Source: Clostridiales bacterium S5-A14a (GTDB taxonomy: Bacteria > Bacillota > Clostridia > Peptostreptococcales > Anaerovoracaceae). Taken from it: a stretch of DNA of 64,000 nt. Where the stretch lies: positions 44,472 to 108,471 of the forward strand of contig JRNA01000011.1 in the NCBI GenBank assembly GCA_000758905.1, in the 5' to 3' direction. This document shows, one piece after another, positions 27,519-36,369 of this stretch. Position numbers and translations under genes: made by a program. Each line of letters begins with the position of its first letter. Position 1 is the stretch's first letter. Below the pieces are notes generated by a model. That model saw only the letters and a program-made list of their open reading frames with translations. It was not told the DNA's origin and searched no databases.

Positions 27519-28550
27519 ATGCAAATTAGTAAAAACACTTTGGTAAAAATTGCATTAATAATATTTGCGATTACAATATTATTTTGTGCAACTTCATGCG
27601 GGAATAACAATAAAAAAGCGAAAAAAATTGATATTGAAATTACTGTAACAGAAGATGAACATTGGACAGAGAAATCAACCCCTGCGATTGTGCAAGTGAA
27701 GGGTAAAAGCAAAGCGGGAGATAAGGTTAACTTTTATCATGCGATCAATTATGATAAAGCTAAAAGCAAGATTAAACTCGATGAGGGCAAATATGAGGTT
27801 GATGCAATTACTCCAATAAATGATGATGGGAGCTTGTATAAGGTTTCTAAGGATTATAATCAAGGTGATAAAGAATGTGCAGTTGAGCTTGAGTATGTAG
27901 CGCCTGAGAATGTTCCAGATGAACAGTTTGATAAGGCAAAGACTGAAATTGAAAAGGCTATAAAAAATGGGGATACAAGCTTAGATAAGAAAACCGTAAA
28001 GCAGATAAAGAAAAATCTGAAGACAGCACAAAGCAATAGAGATAAACTGAAAAATGAAAAACAAAACTCTGAAAAGCTAAAGCAGGAATCGATGGCAGCT
28101 TATAAACAATTTATTATTGCGGCAGAAAACGGGCCTGAGGGCAGACCGCTTGACGGATATTATCTTATCGATTTTGCCGACAGAGGAATTTATGATTTAG
28201 TCGCAAAATATGGAGACTGCGAGGCAGCGTACATGCATAGAGTATTTAGATATAATGGGAAAACGATCGAAGCTCTGGGCAATTTGCGTGGTGGTCACGC
28301 ATCATTTGCAAAAGGTAAGGACGGTAGGCCGTACCTTGTTTGGGGGCATATGGGATACTTTAGTATTTCCAGAATTAATAAGGATTTGAGCATTGAAGAA
28401 ATAATTAATTATGAACCAGATAACAGTACGGATACATATGATGATTTTGAGAAAAATATAGATAAAGCAATGAACGACACCTTTGGTGGGGATGGTTTAG
28501 AGGTGTATTATAAATATTATTATATAGATGATCTTTCGCCATTTAACTAG
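27519..28550 (+). CDS. Putative lipoprotein of unknown function
   Basis: About 343 residues. The N-terminus is a lipoprotein signal (charged start, hydrophobic KIALIIFAITILF, then ATSC as lipobox), so the protein should sit on the outer face of the membrane. A beta-rich domain is followed by a Lys/Glu-rich helical stretch (about residues 135-190, probable coiled coil) and a C-terminal domain (about 200-343) containing EGRPLDGYYLIDFADRG and RGGHASFAKGKDGRPYLVWGHMGY, which I do not recognise. The ATG at 27519 is chosen because TTTGGAGGG lies 6 bases upstream. Base composition is more A-rich than in the flanking housekeeping genes, suggesting accessory DNA. The only regulatory hint is the 21-bp repeat array upstream. 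Confidence 0.7.
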   Translation: MQISKNTLVKIALIIFAITILFCATSCGNNNKKAKKIDIEITVTEDEHWTEKSTPAIVQVKGKSKAGDKVNFYHAINYDKAKSKIKLDEGKYEVDAITPINDDGSLYKVSKDYNQGDKECAVELEYVAPENVPDEQFDKAKTEIEKAIKNGDTSLDKKTVKQIKKNLKTAQSNRDKLKNEKQNSEKLKQESMAAYKQFIIAAENGPEGRPLDGYYLIDFADRGIYDLVAKYGDCEAAYMHRVFRYNGKTIEALGNLRGGHASFAKGKDGRPYLVWGHMGYFSISRINKDLSIEEIINYEPDNSTDTYDDFEKNIDKAMNDTFGGDGLEVYYKYYYIDDLSPFN

Positions 28551-28630
28551 TAGGAGAGGAACTTTTACACAATAGGTTTTACCATAAACTTTCAAGTATC
28601 AAAGGCGACTTTCCATAGAAATTATAACCG

Positions 28631-28678
28631 AAGACTAGTCTTAATTTTAAAAATCCAAATCAACTTGTATCAGGATAC
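28631..28678 (+). promoter_or_regulatory. Two short palindromes upstream of amidohydrolase gene
   Basis: AAGACTAGTCTT (28631-28642) is a perfect 12-bp palindrome, and GTATCAGGATAC (28667-28678) has perfect 5-bp arms. The second overlaps a possible -35 box (TTGTAT at 28665). They are candidate operator sites; no good -10 box is seen. Confidence 0.35.
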
Positions 28679-28724
28679 TTTTCAGAGTGTAACAAATGTT
28701 AACAGAATATCGAGGTGATAAGTA

Positions 28725-29936
28725 ATGTGTAAAAAAGAACTGAAATGGATAGAAAATGCATTAGATTCTCTTCATGAAACTGGACAAAAGGGAAATATAC
28801 ATTGGAGAGCTACTTATACTGAAGAGGATAAGAAAGCACTAAAACTTTTAGAACAGTGGATGAAGGATCAAAACTTAGAAATATCTTATGATAATATTGG
28901 TAATCTTTATGGGAAAATTAAAGGAGAGCAGGAGAAGATTGTTTTAACTGGATCTCATCGAGATACTGTGAAGCACGGTGGAAAGTACGATGGTGCGTTA
29001 GGTATAATTTGTGCGATTTCAGCTGTAGGATCACTTTACGCAGAATTAGGTAAACCGAAAAAAAGCGTGGAAGTTGTCGCATTTTGTGAAGAAGAAGGCA
29101 GTAGATTCTTATCTGGATATTTAGGCAGTCGCTACATCACGGGACAACTAACTGATGATATTATGCAGGAACGGGATTCGGATGGAATCACAGTAAATGA
29201 GGCAATAAATTATGCATGTTTTGATAGAAATAAGATAAAAAAGGCACCGCAAATATCTGATGTTGAACGCTTTATAGAACTTCATATTGAACAGGGTGGC
29301 GTGTTGGAGCGTCGCGGAGAGCAAGTGGGATTAGTCACTTCTATTGTGGGAATTTTGATTGGTAGACTTACCATTGTCGGACATCAAAACCATGCTGGTA
29401 CAACGCCAATGTATATGCGAAAGGATCCAGTAACAAGAGCAGCGCAGTTCATCGTTGAAATGAATCAATGGGCTAAGACATATGGGGAGCATATAACTGC
29501 TACTTTTGGAGAAGTTCAAGTTTTCCCAAATAAGAGCAATGTCATTCCTGAATCAGTCAGTTTATCTTTTGATATTCGATCTACATCTTCTGACATACTG
29601 CGTGAAGCAGAGCACATCCTTAAGGCTTTGGAGCAAAAACGGGACGGCTTCGGTTACACTTTGGAATTTGTGGCACATGATGCTCCTGCACAAATGGATG
29701 AAGATGGCCTTAAGTTGTTAGAAGGAATTTCTAAAAAGCTTAATTTGTCTTATAGGAAAATGCACAGTGGTGCTGGACATGACGCCCAGATTATAGCAGA
29801 GAAGACTAAGACAAATATGATTTTCATTCCAAGTATAGGCGGAATCAGTCATTCCCCGTTGGAATACAGTAAGATAGATGATATTGGTCATGGTTACTTG
29901 TTGTTAAAAGGGTTCCTACGAGAAATCGCCTGGTGA
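28725..29936 (+). CDS. M20-family Zn-dependent amidohydrolase (N-carbamoyl-amino-acid / allantoate hydrolase-like)
   Basis: 403-residue metallo-hydrolase of the AllC/HyuC branch, which cleaves N-carbamoyl-L-amino acids, allantoate or ureidoglycine and releases ammonia and CO2. The dinuclear-metal ligands are in place: LTGSHRDTV and KYDGALG (His, Asp), CEEEGSRF (Glu), ELHIEQG (His) and the C-terminal SGAGHDAQ plus GGISHSP. Length matches the family. The GAGGTGATAAGT site precedes the ATG. No hydantoinase or allantoinase partner is near. The next 590 bases are decayed, so a once longer catabolic locus may have been lost. The substrate is undetermined. Confidence 0.87.
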   Translation: MCKKELKWIENALDSLHETGQKGNIHWRATYTEEDKKALKLLEQWMKDQNLEISYDNIGNLYGKIKGEQEKIVLTGSHRDTVKHGGKYDGALGIICAISAVGSLYAELGKPKKSVEVVAFCEEEGSRFLSGYLGSRYITGQLTDDIMQERDSDGITVNEAINYACFDRNKIKKAPQISDVERFIELHIEQGGVLERRGEQVGLVTSIVGILIGRLTIVGHQNHAGTTPMYMRKDPVTRAAQFIVEMNQWAKTYGEHITATFGEVQVFPNKSNVIPESVSLSFDIRSTSSDILREAEHILKALEQKRDGFGYTLEFVAHDAPAQMDEDGLKLLEGISKKLNLSYRKMHSGAGHDAQIIAEKTKTNMIFIPSIGGISHSPLEYSKIDDIGHGYLLLKGFLREIAW

Positions 29937-29951
29937 TGAGGGTGAAAAGAT

Positions 29952-30032
29952 ATGGAAAAAGTTAGAATTAGCATTTCAAACAAGTATGGCCATTTAGAAA
30001 TAAAGGATATAGAGAAAAAAGTAGTTTGCTGA
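29952..30032 (+). CDS. Possible 26-residue peptide or gene remnant
   Basis: A short frame (starting MEKVRISISNKYG) begins 16 bases after the amidohydrolase stop, with a plausible GAGGGTGA ribosome-binding site 7-8 bases upstream. No family is recognisable. It lies at the edge of an apparently decayed region and is as likely to be a truncated remnant as a real small protein. Confidence 0.2.
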   Translation: MEKVRISISNKYGHLEIKDIEKKVVC

Positions 30033-30525
30033 CAGGAAAGAATATTATCCCATGCGCTTAGAGAGCATGATAAAAAGTCTGTAAATTAAAAGCTGGCCTT
30101 CTATGGTAGTATATAAATATCATAGGAGGCTATTAATATTGCAAAAAAAAGGGTATCTGACATCTTTTGGAGTTTCTCCGAGAACTTCTGGGTTGTAATT
30201 TAGGAGGCAATTAAAATAACTCCGATAATTTTGGTATTGCTAGAATAGGTACATTTTTTCTTATCGCAAACAAGAAAATATTTCTGAAATTTTGAATTTT
30301 TTTAAAATATAAAATGATAAAACAGGTTGATCCCCAAAGTTGCCACCTGAAAATATTGGAAAGTTCCCCAAACCCCAAAAGTTGACCACAAAACTACTAG
30401 ACCCCTAAATTTCTCGGATACCCCAAATAATGGGATTAAATTTCGTCGAATGCAAAACAAAGAAATTAGCCTTGCATAAATAAAAATTAGGAATACAGTA
30501 AGTTAAATGTAATAAATATTTTGTT
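30033..30525. other. Gene-poor, apparently decayed A/T-rich segment
   Basis: No convincing gene is present. Two AGGAGG sites (near 30124 and 30202) lead only into very short frames. One frame (about 30140-30200) reads AKKRVSDIFWSFSENFWVVI and then a stop, which looks like the broken start of a former protein gene. Together with the C-rich repeat block at 30327-30430 this suggests past insertion and deletion events. Confidence 0.45.
30327..30430. mobile_element. Possible relic of an insertion-sequence end (IS21-like)
   Basis: The stretch contains repeated short blocks such as TTGATCCCCAAAGTTGCCAC, TTCCCCAAACCCCAAAAG, AGTTGACCAC and ACCCCTAAAT in otherwise A/T-rich DNA. On the other strand these read as GTGGTCAACTTTTGGGG-type blocks, which resemble the multiple terminal repeats of IS21-family elements in Clostridia. 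No transposase remains. The assignment rests on pattern memory only. Confidence 0.3.
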
Positions 30526-31116
30526 TTAGATATGATTTTTGTAACTTTTCAAAAAATCCTTCATAATCCCCTTGCTGTATTGTGCAAGTGAATAGTTGCC
30601 ATTGCAAAGGCACCAGTCATACATGAGCCCACGCTCCATAATTGCATAGGCTTTGATTATTTCATTGACGGAAACATCATTGCGCAATTCGCCACGCTCC
30701 TGACCGTCCAGTATAATCTTCCTAAGCAGCTTATAATAGGTCCTATCCTGATCGAGAAGATGCCTATTTCCGCGCGTTATAAGCTGCGACGAAAAAAGTC
30801 TCGACAAGAGGTCAACCGTAATTTCATTTTCTATCATAAAGAATAATTTTTGATTTAGAAACAACAAAATATCTGCCGCTGCAAGGTCTACTGGCAGGTC
30901 ATCAGAAATTTCCTCATATTTCTCGTCGAATAAATACGAGAGTGAACTGAGCAGTTCGTCTTTTCCACTAAAATAGTGATAGAAAGAGCCCTTGGATGTC
31001 TGTGACTCTTCAACTATATCATCAACAGTTGTATCCTCATATCCATGCTCATAGAAAAGTTTCCATGCCGCGGAAATTATTTTTCCCTTAGTATTTCTTC
31101 TCTTTTTCTTTGCCAT
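30526..31116 (-). CDS. TetR-family transcriptional regulator
   Basis: 196-residue repressor. The N-terminal helix-turn-helix is typical (KGKIISAAWKLFYEHGYEDTTVDDIVEESQTSKGSFYHYFSGKDELL). The C-terminal all-helical ligand domain has no identifiable specificity. It is divergent from the decarboxylase gene at 31324 with about 200 bases between. Its own ribosome-binding site (GGAGGTG on the minus strand) lies inside an imperfect repeat GACACTC...GAGGTGTC, possibly an autoregulatory operator. TetR proteins most often control the neighbouring gene or an efflux system; the decarboxylase is the only intact candidate next to it. Confidence 0.88.
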   Translation of the reverse strand: MAKKKRRNTKGKIISAAWKLFYEHGYEDTTVDDIVEESQTSKGSFYHYFSGKDELLSSLSYLFDEKYEEISDDLPVDLAAADILLFLNQKLFFMIENEITVDLLSRLFSSQLITRGNRHLLDQDRTYYKLLRKIILDGQERGELRNDVSVNEIIKAYAIMERGLMYDWCLCNGNYSLAQYSKGIMKDFLKSYKNHI

Positions 31117-31245
31117 TAAGACACCTCCATTTGAGTGTCATCCCCATAAACTGATAAAAATATTTTGTGCGAATAAGTTCATTTTTTGATTTACAATCAT
31201 TAATTTTAATTTTAGCATAAGAGAGAAAAAGAGACAATAATAGTG

Positions 31246-31251
31246 TATAAT
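31246..31251 (+). promoter_or_regulatory. -10 box for the decarboxylase-sda region
   Basis: A TATAAT box lies about 75 bases before the decarboxylase start. The matching -35 position (GAGAAA) is poor, which fits a promoter needing an activator, but the call is tentative. Confidence 0.35.
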
Positions 31252-31323
31252 GGATAAGAAATAACTGGCAATTTTAACGGAATTTCTTTCGCATCAAATA
31301 TATTGAACTTTAGGTGGAGAACT

Positions 31324-32913
31324 GTGAGGAATATGAATAACGAAAACAGAGGGATATTGAATTTTTTAGAATCATATAGGAACAGGGAATCGGTTTCCTT
31401 TCACATGCCGGGCCATAAGGATGGTAAGATCTTCAAAAGACTTGGTTACAGTGAGGAAGAGATCTTAAATCCTCAATACGATATTACGGAAATTGAGGGT
31501 GCTGATAATTTGTTCGAGCCTGAGGGTATCATCCGCGAGACAATGGACAAATTCAAAAAAATATATGATAGCAGGGAGAGTTTTCTCTTAATCAATGGCT
31601 CAAGTGCTGGGCTAATTGCATCAATGCTTGCGACAGTACCCCTTGGAGGCAAGGTAATAGTTGCAAGAAATAGCCACAAATCAGTATTTAATGCTCTTGA
31701 ACTTGGTGATATGAACCCAATATACGTATATCCAGAAAAATATCGAGAGTATGATATTCCAGGTGAAATTGCACCAGAGTCAATCCGAAAAGCCTTTGAG
31801 GAGAATCCAGATGCGAAGGCGGTTATTTTGGCGAGCCCGAACTACTACGGCATAACGAGCAAAATATCTGAGATTTCGAAGATTGTACATGAATTTGGTG
31901 CCACACTCATCGTTGATCAGGCCCACGGTGCGCATCTTAAATTTATTAAACCAGAGCTAGCAGCAGAATACGGTGGGGCAGACATCGTGGTTGTTAGCAC
32001 TCACAAAACACTGAGCTCATTTACCCAAAGCGCTCTTTTGAACATATATGGGGAGAATGTGAACATCGCATCAGTGGCATCCAAACTCGAACTGATACAA
32101 AGCACATCGCCCTCATATCTGCTAATGGCTTCACTGGATTTATGTGCAGACATAATTGACAAACACGGCAGAGAGTTGTTTCCTGAATGGAGATCGGCAA
32201 TTGACGATTTCAAAAAAACTGCTATTTGGATAAAGGGTTTCCTTTTCATGATGGATGACAGCCATCTTGACGATACAAAAATCAACCTAGACGCGACTTT
32301 TCTTGGATTGAATGGCAAGGAACTTGCGGAAGAACTTGAGAAACGCAATATATATACTGAACTATACGATGGTCCGATCTGCATGTGCATGACTGGAATC
32401 GGCAATGACCGCAACGATTATCTTAAACTTCTTAGTACGATGCAGGAAATTTCGAACGAAAGAATTGACGCTGCCATGGAGCGTGAGAAGCAGGCGGAGA
32501 TTGAGAAAGATCTTGAAGGTGAAGCGATTTCCTATTTGGCGCAAACTGCATTGCTTGCGCTTGAAGGTGGTGATAAAGTCACACTGGATGAAATCGAACA
32601 AAGGCTGTCTGTTTTGTTTGGGGAAGATGAAGACCATAAGGCTGAGAGTCAGGTTCCTTGGGGGAGTATTTTGCCGGCACAAAATATTGATTGGCGCGAG
32701 TTATCAAAATCTGAGATAGAATCAGTTCCGCTTGAAAAAGCGGCTGGCAGAAGGGCTGCTTCAAGCCTATCCCCATATCCACCGGGCGTTCCCATCGTTG
32801 CCAAAGGAGAAACTATAGGGAAGAATGCCGTTGAAATGTTAGTACAGATGAAGAATGACGGAAGGAAGATTGTAGGACTTCGCGAAAGAGACACTGTACT
32901 TGTTTATAAATAG
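31324..32913 (+). CDS. Orn/Lys/Arg decarboxylase-family PLP enzyme
   Basis: About 530-residue fold-type I PLP decarboxylase of the short YaaO/SpeA-like group, which lacks the N-terminal wing of the E. coli inducible decarboxylases. Motifs: FHMPGHKDG at the N-terminus, SPNYYGITS, IVDQAHGAHL (PLP Asp and His) and STHKTLSSFTQ with the Schiff-base Lys. The C-terminal domain ends in the family signature PYPPGVPIVAKGE. It would make a polyamine (agmatine, cadaverine or putrescine) from Arg, Lys or Orn; the substrate is not resolvable here. Start GTG 31324 sits 4-6 bases after AGGTGGAG; ATG 31333 is the alternative. sdaAB follows after 26 bases. Confidence 0.88.
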   Translation: MRNMNNENRGILNFLESYRNRESVSFHMPGHKDGKIFKRLGYSEEEILNPQYDITEIEGADNLFEPEGIIRETMDKFKKIYDSRESFLLINGSSAGLIASMLATVPLGGKVIVARNSHKSVFNALELGDMNPIYVYPEKYREYDIPGEIAPESIRKAFEENPDAKAVILASPNYYGITSKISEISKIVHEFGATLIVDQAHGAHLKFIKPELAAEYGGADIVVVSTHKTLSSFTQSALLNIYGENVNIASVASKLELIQSTSPSYLLMASLDLCADIIDKHGRELFPEWRSAIDDFKKTAIWIKGFLFMMDDSHLDDTKINLDATFLGLNGKELAEELEKRNIYTELYDGPICMCMTGIGNDRNDYLKLLSTMQEISNERIDAAMEREKQAEIEKDLEGEAISYLAQTALLALEGGDKVTLDEIEQRLSVLFGEDEDHKAESQVPWGSILPAQNIDWRELSKSEIESVPLEKAAGRRAASSLSPYPPGVPIVAKGETIGKNAVEMLVQMKNDGRKIVGLRERDTVLVYK

Positions 32914-32939
32914 ATATTGGATTAGAAGGAGTTTGTCAT

Positions 32940-33605
32940 ATGGAATTAAGTGCATATGAAATTTTGGGGCCCATAATGGTAGGCCCATCGAGTTCACACA
33001 CTGCGGGTGCGTGCCGAATAGCAAAACTGGCAAAAAATATAGCTAAGGATGATTTTGAGATGGTTGAGTTTCAGCTCCACGGCTCATTCGCATATACTTA
33101 CAAGGGACATGGCACCGATAGAGCTTTGCTTGGCGGAATTTTGGGCCTAAAACCCGACGATGCAAACATTCAAAACGCTTTTGAATTAGCGGACGCCAAG
33201 GGTATAAAATACAAATTTTCAAAAGTCGATCTTGGAGATGAATATCATCCAAATAGCGTAAAAATAGTGTTTTATTATGCTGACGGAAGCCACGAATATG
33301 TGATAGGCTCCTCAATTGGTGGTGGCACAATGGTAATTGTCAACATAAATGGAATGGATGTAAAATTCAGAGGAATTTATCCGACGCTTCTTTTGCAGTA
33401 TCAGGAGCAAAAAGGCATAATTGCTTACGTAGCCGGAATTTTGAGCGGGAATGGATATAGCATTGAGAGTATCAATACGGTAAAAGATCCACTTACAGAT
33501 ATTGTAACACTTACGATTGAAGTGGAGAAGCCAATTTCAGATTATGTAAAGGGTGCTATCATGGGAGCTCAAATGTTTGTTTCAGCCAAGTACGTTGAAG
33601 TGTGA
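32940..33605 (+). CDS. sdaAB: L-serine dehydratase, beta subunit
   Basis: One half of the oxygen-sensitive [4Fe-4S] L-serine deaminase that turns serine into pyruvate and ammonia. The 221-residue protein has the diagnostic ILGPIMVGPSSSHTAGACRIA segment at its N-terminus and a C-terminal ACT domain (IIAYVAGILSGNGYSIESINTV), typical of the clostridial two-subunit enzyme. GGAG lies 8 bases upstream of the ATG. sdaAA follows after 22 bases; both are needed for activity. Confidence 0.95.
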   Translation: MELSAYEILGPIMVGPSSSHTAGACRIAKLAKNIAKDDFEMVEFQLHGSFAYTYKGHGTDRALLGGILGLKPDDANIQNAFELADAKGIKYKFSKVDLGDEYHPNSVKIVFYYADGSHEYVIGSSIGGGTMVIVNINGMDVKFRGIYPTLLLQYQEQKGIIAYVAGILSGNGYSIESINTVKDPLTDIVTLTIEVEKPISDYVKGAIMGAQMFVSAKYVEV

Positions 33606-33627
33606 GGAATGCGAGGATTTTTAGAAT

Positions 33628-34527
33628 ATGCTGAATACAGAAAAAGAAATAATTGAAGTATGTAAAGAACAGAACAAAACAATTGCAGACCTTGTAATGG
33701 AAGAGGAGATTGCAACTGCAAGGGGTAAAAAAACTGAGTCTGATATAAGGGAATATCTTAAAGAAACTCTTAAAGTCATGGAGTCATCCGCAATGGCTAA
33801 TCTCGAAAGGGCAACAGAGAGCAAATTCAACATGATTGACGGTTTTGCAATGGCCGCAAACAAGGCAAGCATGAATGATGGAGACCGCGAGCCGATGTCA
33901 GGCAGTTTCATGATGCGTGCGATGGCAATGGCTTTTTCGACAAGCGAAATCAACTGTGCTATGGGAAAAATAGTGGCGGCTCCTACCGCAGGTTCTTCAG
34001 GCATCCTTCCAGCAGCGATGATGTCTGCGAAGGAAAAGTACGGATTCGACCAGAAGACACTTGAAGATGGTCTTCTAACAGCTATTGCCATTGGAAAAAT
34101 AATAGTGAAATATTCAACTTTTGCGGGTGCTGAAGGAGGATGTCAGGCAGAGTGTGGTTCTGCAGCGGCGATGGCTTCAGCGGCACTAGTTGCAATGAGG
34201 GGCGGAAGCGCATCGGAGGCATTAACTGCGGCGAGCATCTGTTTTGTGAATGTGATGGGATTAATCTGCGATCCTATTGCTGGACTGGTACAGTATCCAT
34301 GCACCTTCAGGAACTCTTCGGGAGTTGTGAACGCGATAACTTCGGCCGATCTTGCATTGGCAGGCATGCAATCGATAGTTCCATTTGAGGAAGTTGTTCA
34401 GGCAACAAAAGAAGTCGGTGACGCATTGGAACCTGAATTCAGAGAAACAGGGCTGGGTGGTCTTGCCGGCACAAAGACGGGACAAAAAATTAGAGAAAAA
34501 TTTATGGGAAATGAATCTATGGAATAA
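33628..34527 (+). CDS. sdaAA: L-serine dehydratase, alpha (iron-sulfur) subunit
   Basis: 299-residue catalytic subunit of the same enzyme. It contains PTAGSSGILPAAMMSAKEKYG, the Cys-rich cluster-binding region (AEGGCQAECGSAAAMASAA; later GLICDPIAGLVQYPC) and the C-terminal GLGGLAGTKTG. Serine is a prime fermentable amino acid for anaerobic Clostridia. Pyruvate from it can feed reduced ferredoxin, the substrate of the Rnf complex encoded 500 bases downstream. The 3' end overlaps the convergent ArsR-type gene by 11 bp. Confidence 0.95.
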   Translation: MLNTEKEIIEVCKEQNKTIADLVMEEEIATARGKKTESDIREYLKETLKVMESSAMANLERATESKFNMIDGFAMAANKASMNDGDREPMSGSFMMRAMAMAFSTSEINCAMGKIVAAPTAGSSGILPAAMMSAKEKYGFDQKTLEDGLLTAIAIGKIIVKYSTFAGAEGGCQAECGSAAAMASAALVAMRGGSASEALTAASICFVNVMGLICDPIAGLVQYPCTFRNSSGVVNAITSADLALAGMQSIVPFEEVVQATKEVGDALEPEFRETGLGGLAGTKTGQKIREKFMGNESME

Positions 34528-34882
34528 GGTCTGTAAAGCAGTCCATATGAAAGACAGTGTCGATTATTTTGTGGACCTCGTTTGCCTTCTCGTTATCAGC
34601 AAGGGTGTAATAAACTTCCTTGCCTTTTTTTGTGTACTTCAAAATATTTGCACTTTTAAGAAGTTTTAGATGATGTGAGACGGCAGGAGAAGACATATCA
34701 ACTGCATCAGCAATATTTGCTACACAGTCTTCAGTGTGACAGAGAAGCCAGAGAATCCTAACGCGACTTACGTCTGAAAGTATCGAAAAAAGATCCGTTG
34801 ACATTTCAAATATTTTCGGATCTGGCATTATATCCATCAACTCTTCAGTTTTACGAGTATGCCTATGTGGAAGATTTGACAT
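34517..34882 (-). CDS. ArsR/SmtB-family transcriptional regulator
   Basis: 121-residue winged-helix repressor. The ArsR core is clear: LFSILSDVSRVRILWLLCHTEDCVANIADAVDMSSPAVSHHLKLLKSANILKYTKKGKEVYYTL. Cys residues in LLCHTEDCVANI lie near the recognition-domain site where CadC-type sensors carry ELCVCD. A His-Met-Asp-Cys cluster near the C-terminus (FHMDCFTD) could supply more metal ligands. A metal-sensing role is therefore possible but unproven, and no metal transporter is adjacent. It converges on sdaAA (11-bp overlap) and is divergent from rnfC, whose promoter lies in the shared 170-base gap. Confidence 0.88.
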   Translation of the reverse strand: MSNLPHRHTRKTEELMDIMPDPKIFEMSTDLFSILSDVSRVRILWLLCHTEDCVANIADAVDMSSPAVSHHLKLLKSANILKYTKKGKEVYYTLADNEKANEVHKIIDTVFHMDCFTDLIP

Positions 34883-35002
34883 TTTGGTACCTTCTTTCGA
34901 TATTTTATCTAAATATTGCTCAATTATGCCTCTAATTATACCCTACTTTTCTAAATTTTAACAGAGTTTCTAAAAAATAATGATTTTTGTGCTAATCTGG
35001 TG

Positions 35003-35008
35003 TATAAT
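35003..35008 (+). promoter_or_regulatory. -10 box of rnf operon
   Basis: TATAAT about 50 bases upstream of rnfC, in the gap shared with the divergent ArsR gene. The -35 region is poor. Confidence 0.4.
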
Positions 35009-35055
35009 GTGCTATGTATGATTTTGTTAAATAATATGAAAGGAAGGTTACAGAA

Positions 35056-36369
35056 ATGAGTTCAAATGCAAAGCATTTGCACAGCATCGATGCAGGGCAC
35101 TTCAAGAACACAGCAAAGTGCGAAACTGAAGTGATGCCAATCCCTGACATTGTTAAAATTTCAATGTCTCAGCATATCGGTGCACCATGTAAACCCCTTG
35201 TTGCTAAAGGCGATACAGTTAAAGTGGGTCAGAAGATAGGTGATACTGATGCTTTCGTCAGTGCTCCAATTCATTCGAGCGTATCCGGGACGGTTAAGGA
35301 TATTGAGACTCAGAGATCTGCTGTTGGTGGCAACGATACCTTAGTTGTTATAGAAACGGACAAAAAACAGGAATTGTCTGAGGACATCGAGGTACCAAGG
35401 GTTTCTGATTTGGCTGGTTTTGTGCAAGCAATTAAGGAAAGTGGTCTGGTTGGTCTAGGAGGGGCATCATTCCCTACTCACATCAAGTTTAATCCTAAGA
35501 ATATTGATGAGGTTGATACGCTGATCGTAAATGCGGCAGAGTGTGAACCATTCATAACATCCGACCATAGGTTAATGCTAGAAGATACTCAGGATATCAT
35601 TGACGGCATGGTGCTTGTAATGAAGTATCTAAACCTAGACAAGGGATTTATCGGAATTGAGGACAATAAGCCAGATGCAATCGCAAAACTTGATGAGATG
35701 TTAAAGGCACAGGGTCATGACAACATCAAGACTTTCCCTCTTCCTGCTAGATATCCAAAGGGTGCTGAGCGTGTAATGATTTACGAAATTACAGGTAAGC
35801 ACATGGCAGCAGGAGTACTTCCGGCAGCACTCGGCGTTATTTTGTCGAACGTTACATCTATAGCGTTTGTAGGACAGTATTTTAGGAATGGAATTCCGCT
35901 CGTTAAGAAGAGAATGACAATCGATGGCGATGCGGTAACAACTCCAAAGAACGTTATTGCTCCAATTGGAACTATCATAGCTGACATTATGGAATTCTGT
36001 GGCGGATACAAGAATCCTCCTAAAAAGATTCTTATGGGTGGACCTATGATGGGAAGAGCAATTTTCTCCGATCAAATGCCTATAGTTAAGAATAACAACG
36101 CTATCCTTGCATTTTCAAAGAACAAAGCAGTCATCCCTGAAGAAACTGCATGTATCAACTGCGGCAGATGTCATACTGCCTGTCCATTCGGCCTAATTCC
36201 GACAGCACTTGCTGACGCATATGAGGCAAGGAATGCAGAGAAATTGCAGGAACTTGAGGTTATGCAGTGTATGGAATGCGGCAGCTGCTCGTTCGTATGT
36301 CCAGCAAGAAGACCTCTTGGATTTATGAATAAACTCGGTAAGGGTGTGGTAAAGGAGGCCGGATTATAA
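35056..36369 (+). CDS. rnfC: Rnf complex subunit C (ferredoxin:NAD+ oxidoreductase)
   Basis: Membrane-associated subunit that binds FMN and NADH and carries two [4Fe-4S] clusters. Residues: N-terminal lipoyl-like barrel (HIGAPCKPLVAKGDTVKVGQKIG), nucleotide-binding GLGGASFPTHIKF and NAAECEPFITSDHR, and the cluster motifs CINCGRCHTACP and CMECGSCSFVCP. 437 residues, regular for clostridial RnfC. First gene of a six-gene operon; rnfD begins directly after its stop codon. Confidence 0.97.
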   Translation: MSSNAKHLHSIDAGHFKNTAKCETEVMPIPDIVKISMSQHIGAPCKPLVAKGDTVKVGQKIGDTDAFVSAPIHSSVSGTVKDIETQRSAVGGNDTLVVIETDKKQELSEDIEVPRVSDLAGFVQAIKESGLVGLGGASFPTHIKFNPKNIDEVDTLIVNAAECEPFITSDHRLMLEDTQDIIDGMVLVMKYLNLDKGFIGIEDNKPDAIAKLDEMLKAQGHDNIKTFPLPARYPKGAERVMIYEITGKHMAAGVLPAALGVILSNVTSIAFVGQYFRNGIPLVKKRMTIDGDAVTTPKNVIAPIGTIIADIMEFCGGYKNPPKKILMGGPMMGRAIFSDQMPIVKNNNAILAFSKNKAVIPEETACINCGRCHTACPFGLIPTALADAYEARNAEKLQELEVMQCMECGSCSFVCPARRPLGFMNKLGKGVVKEAGL

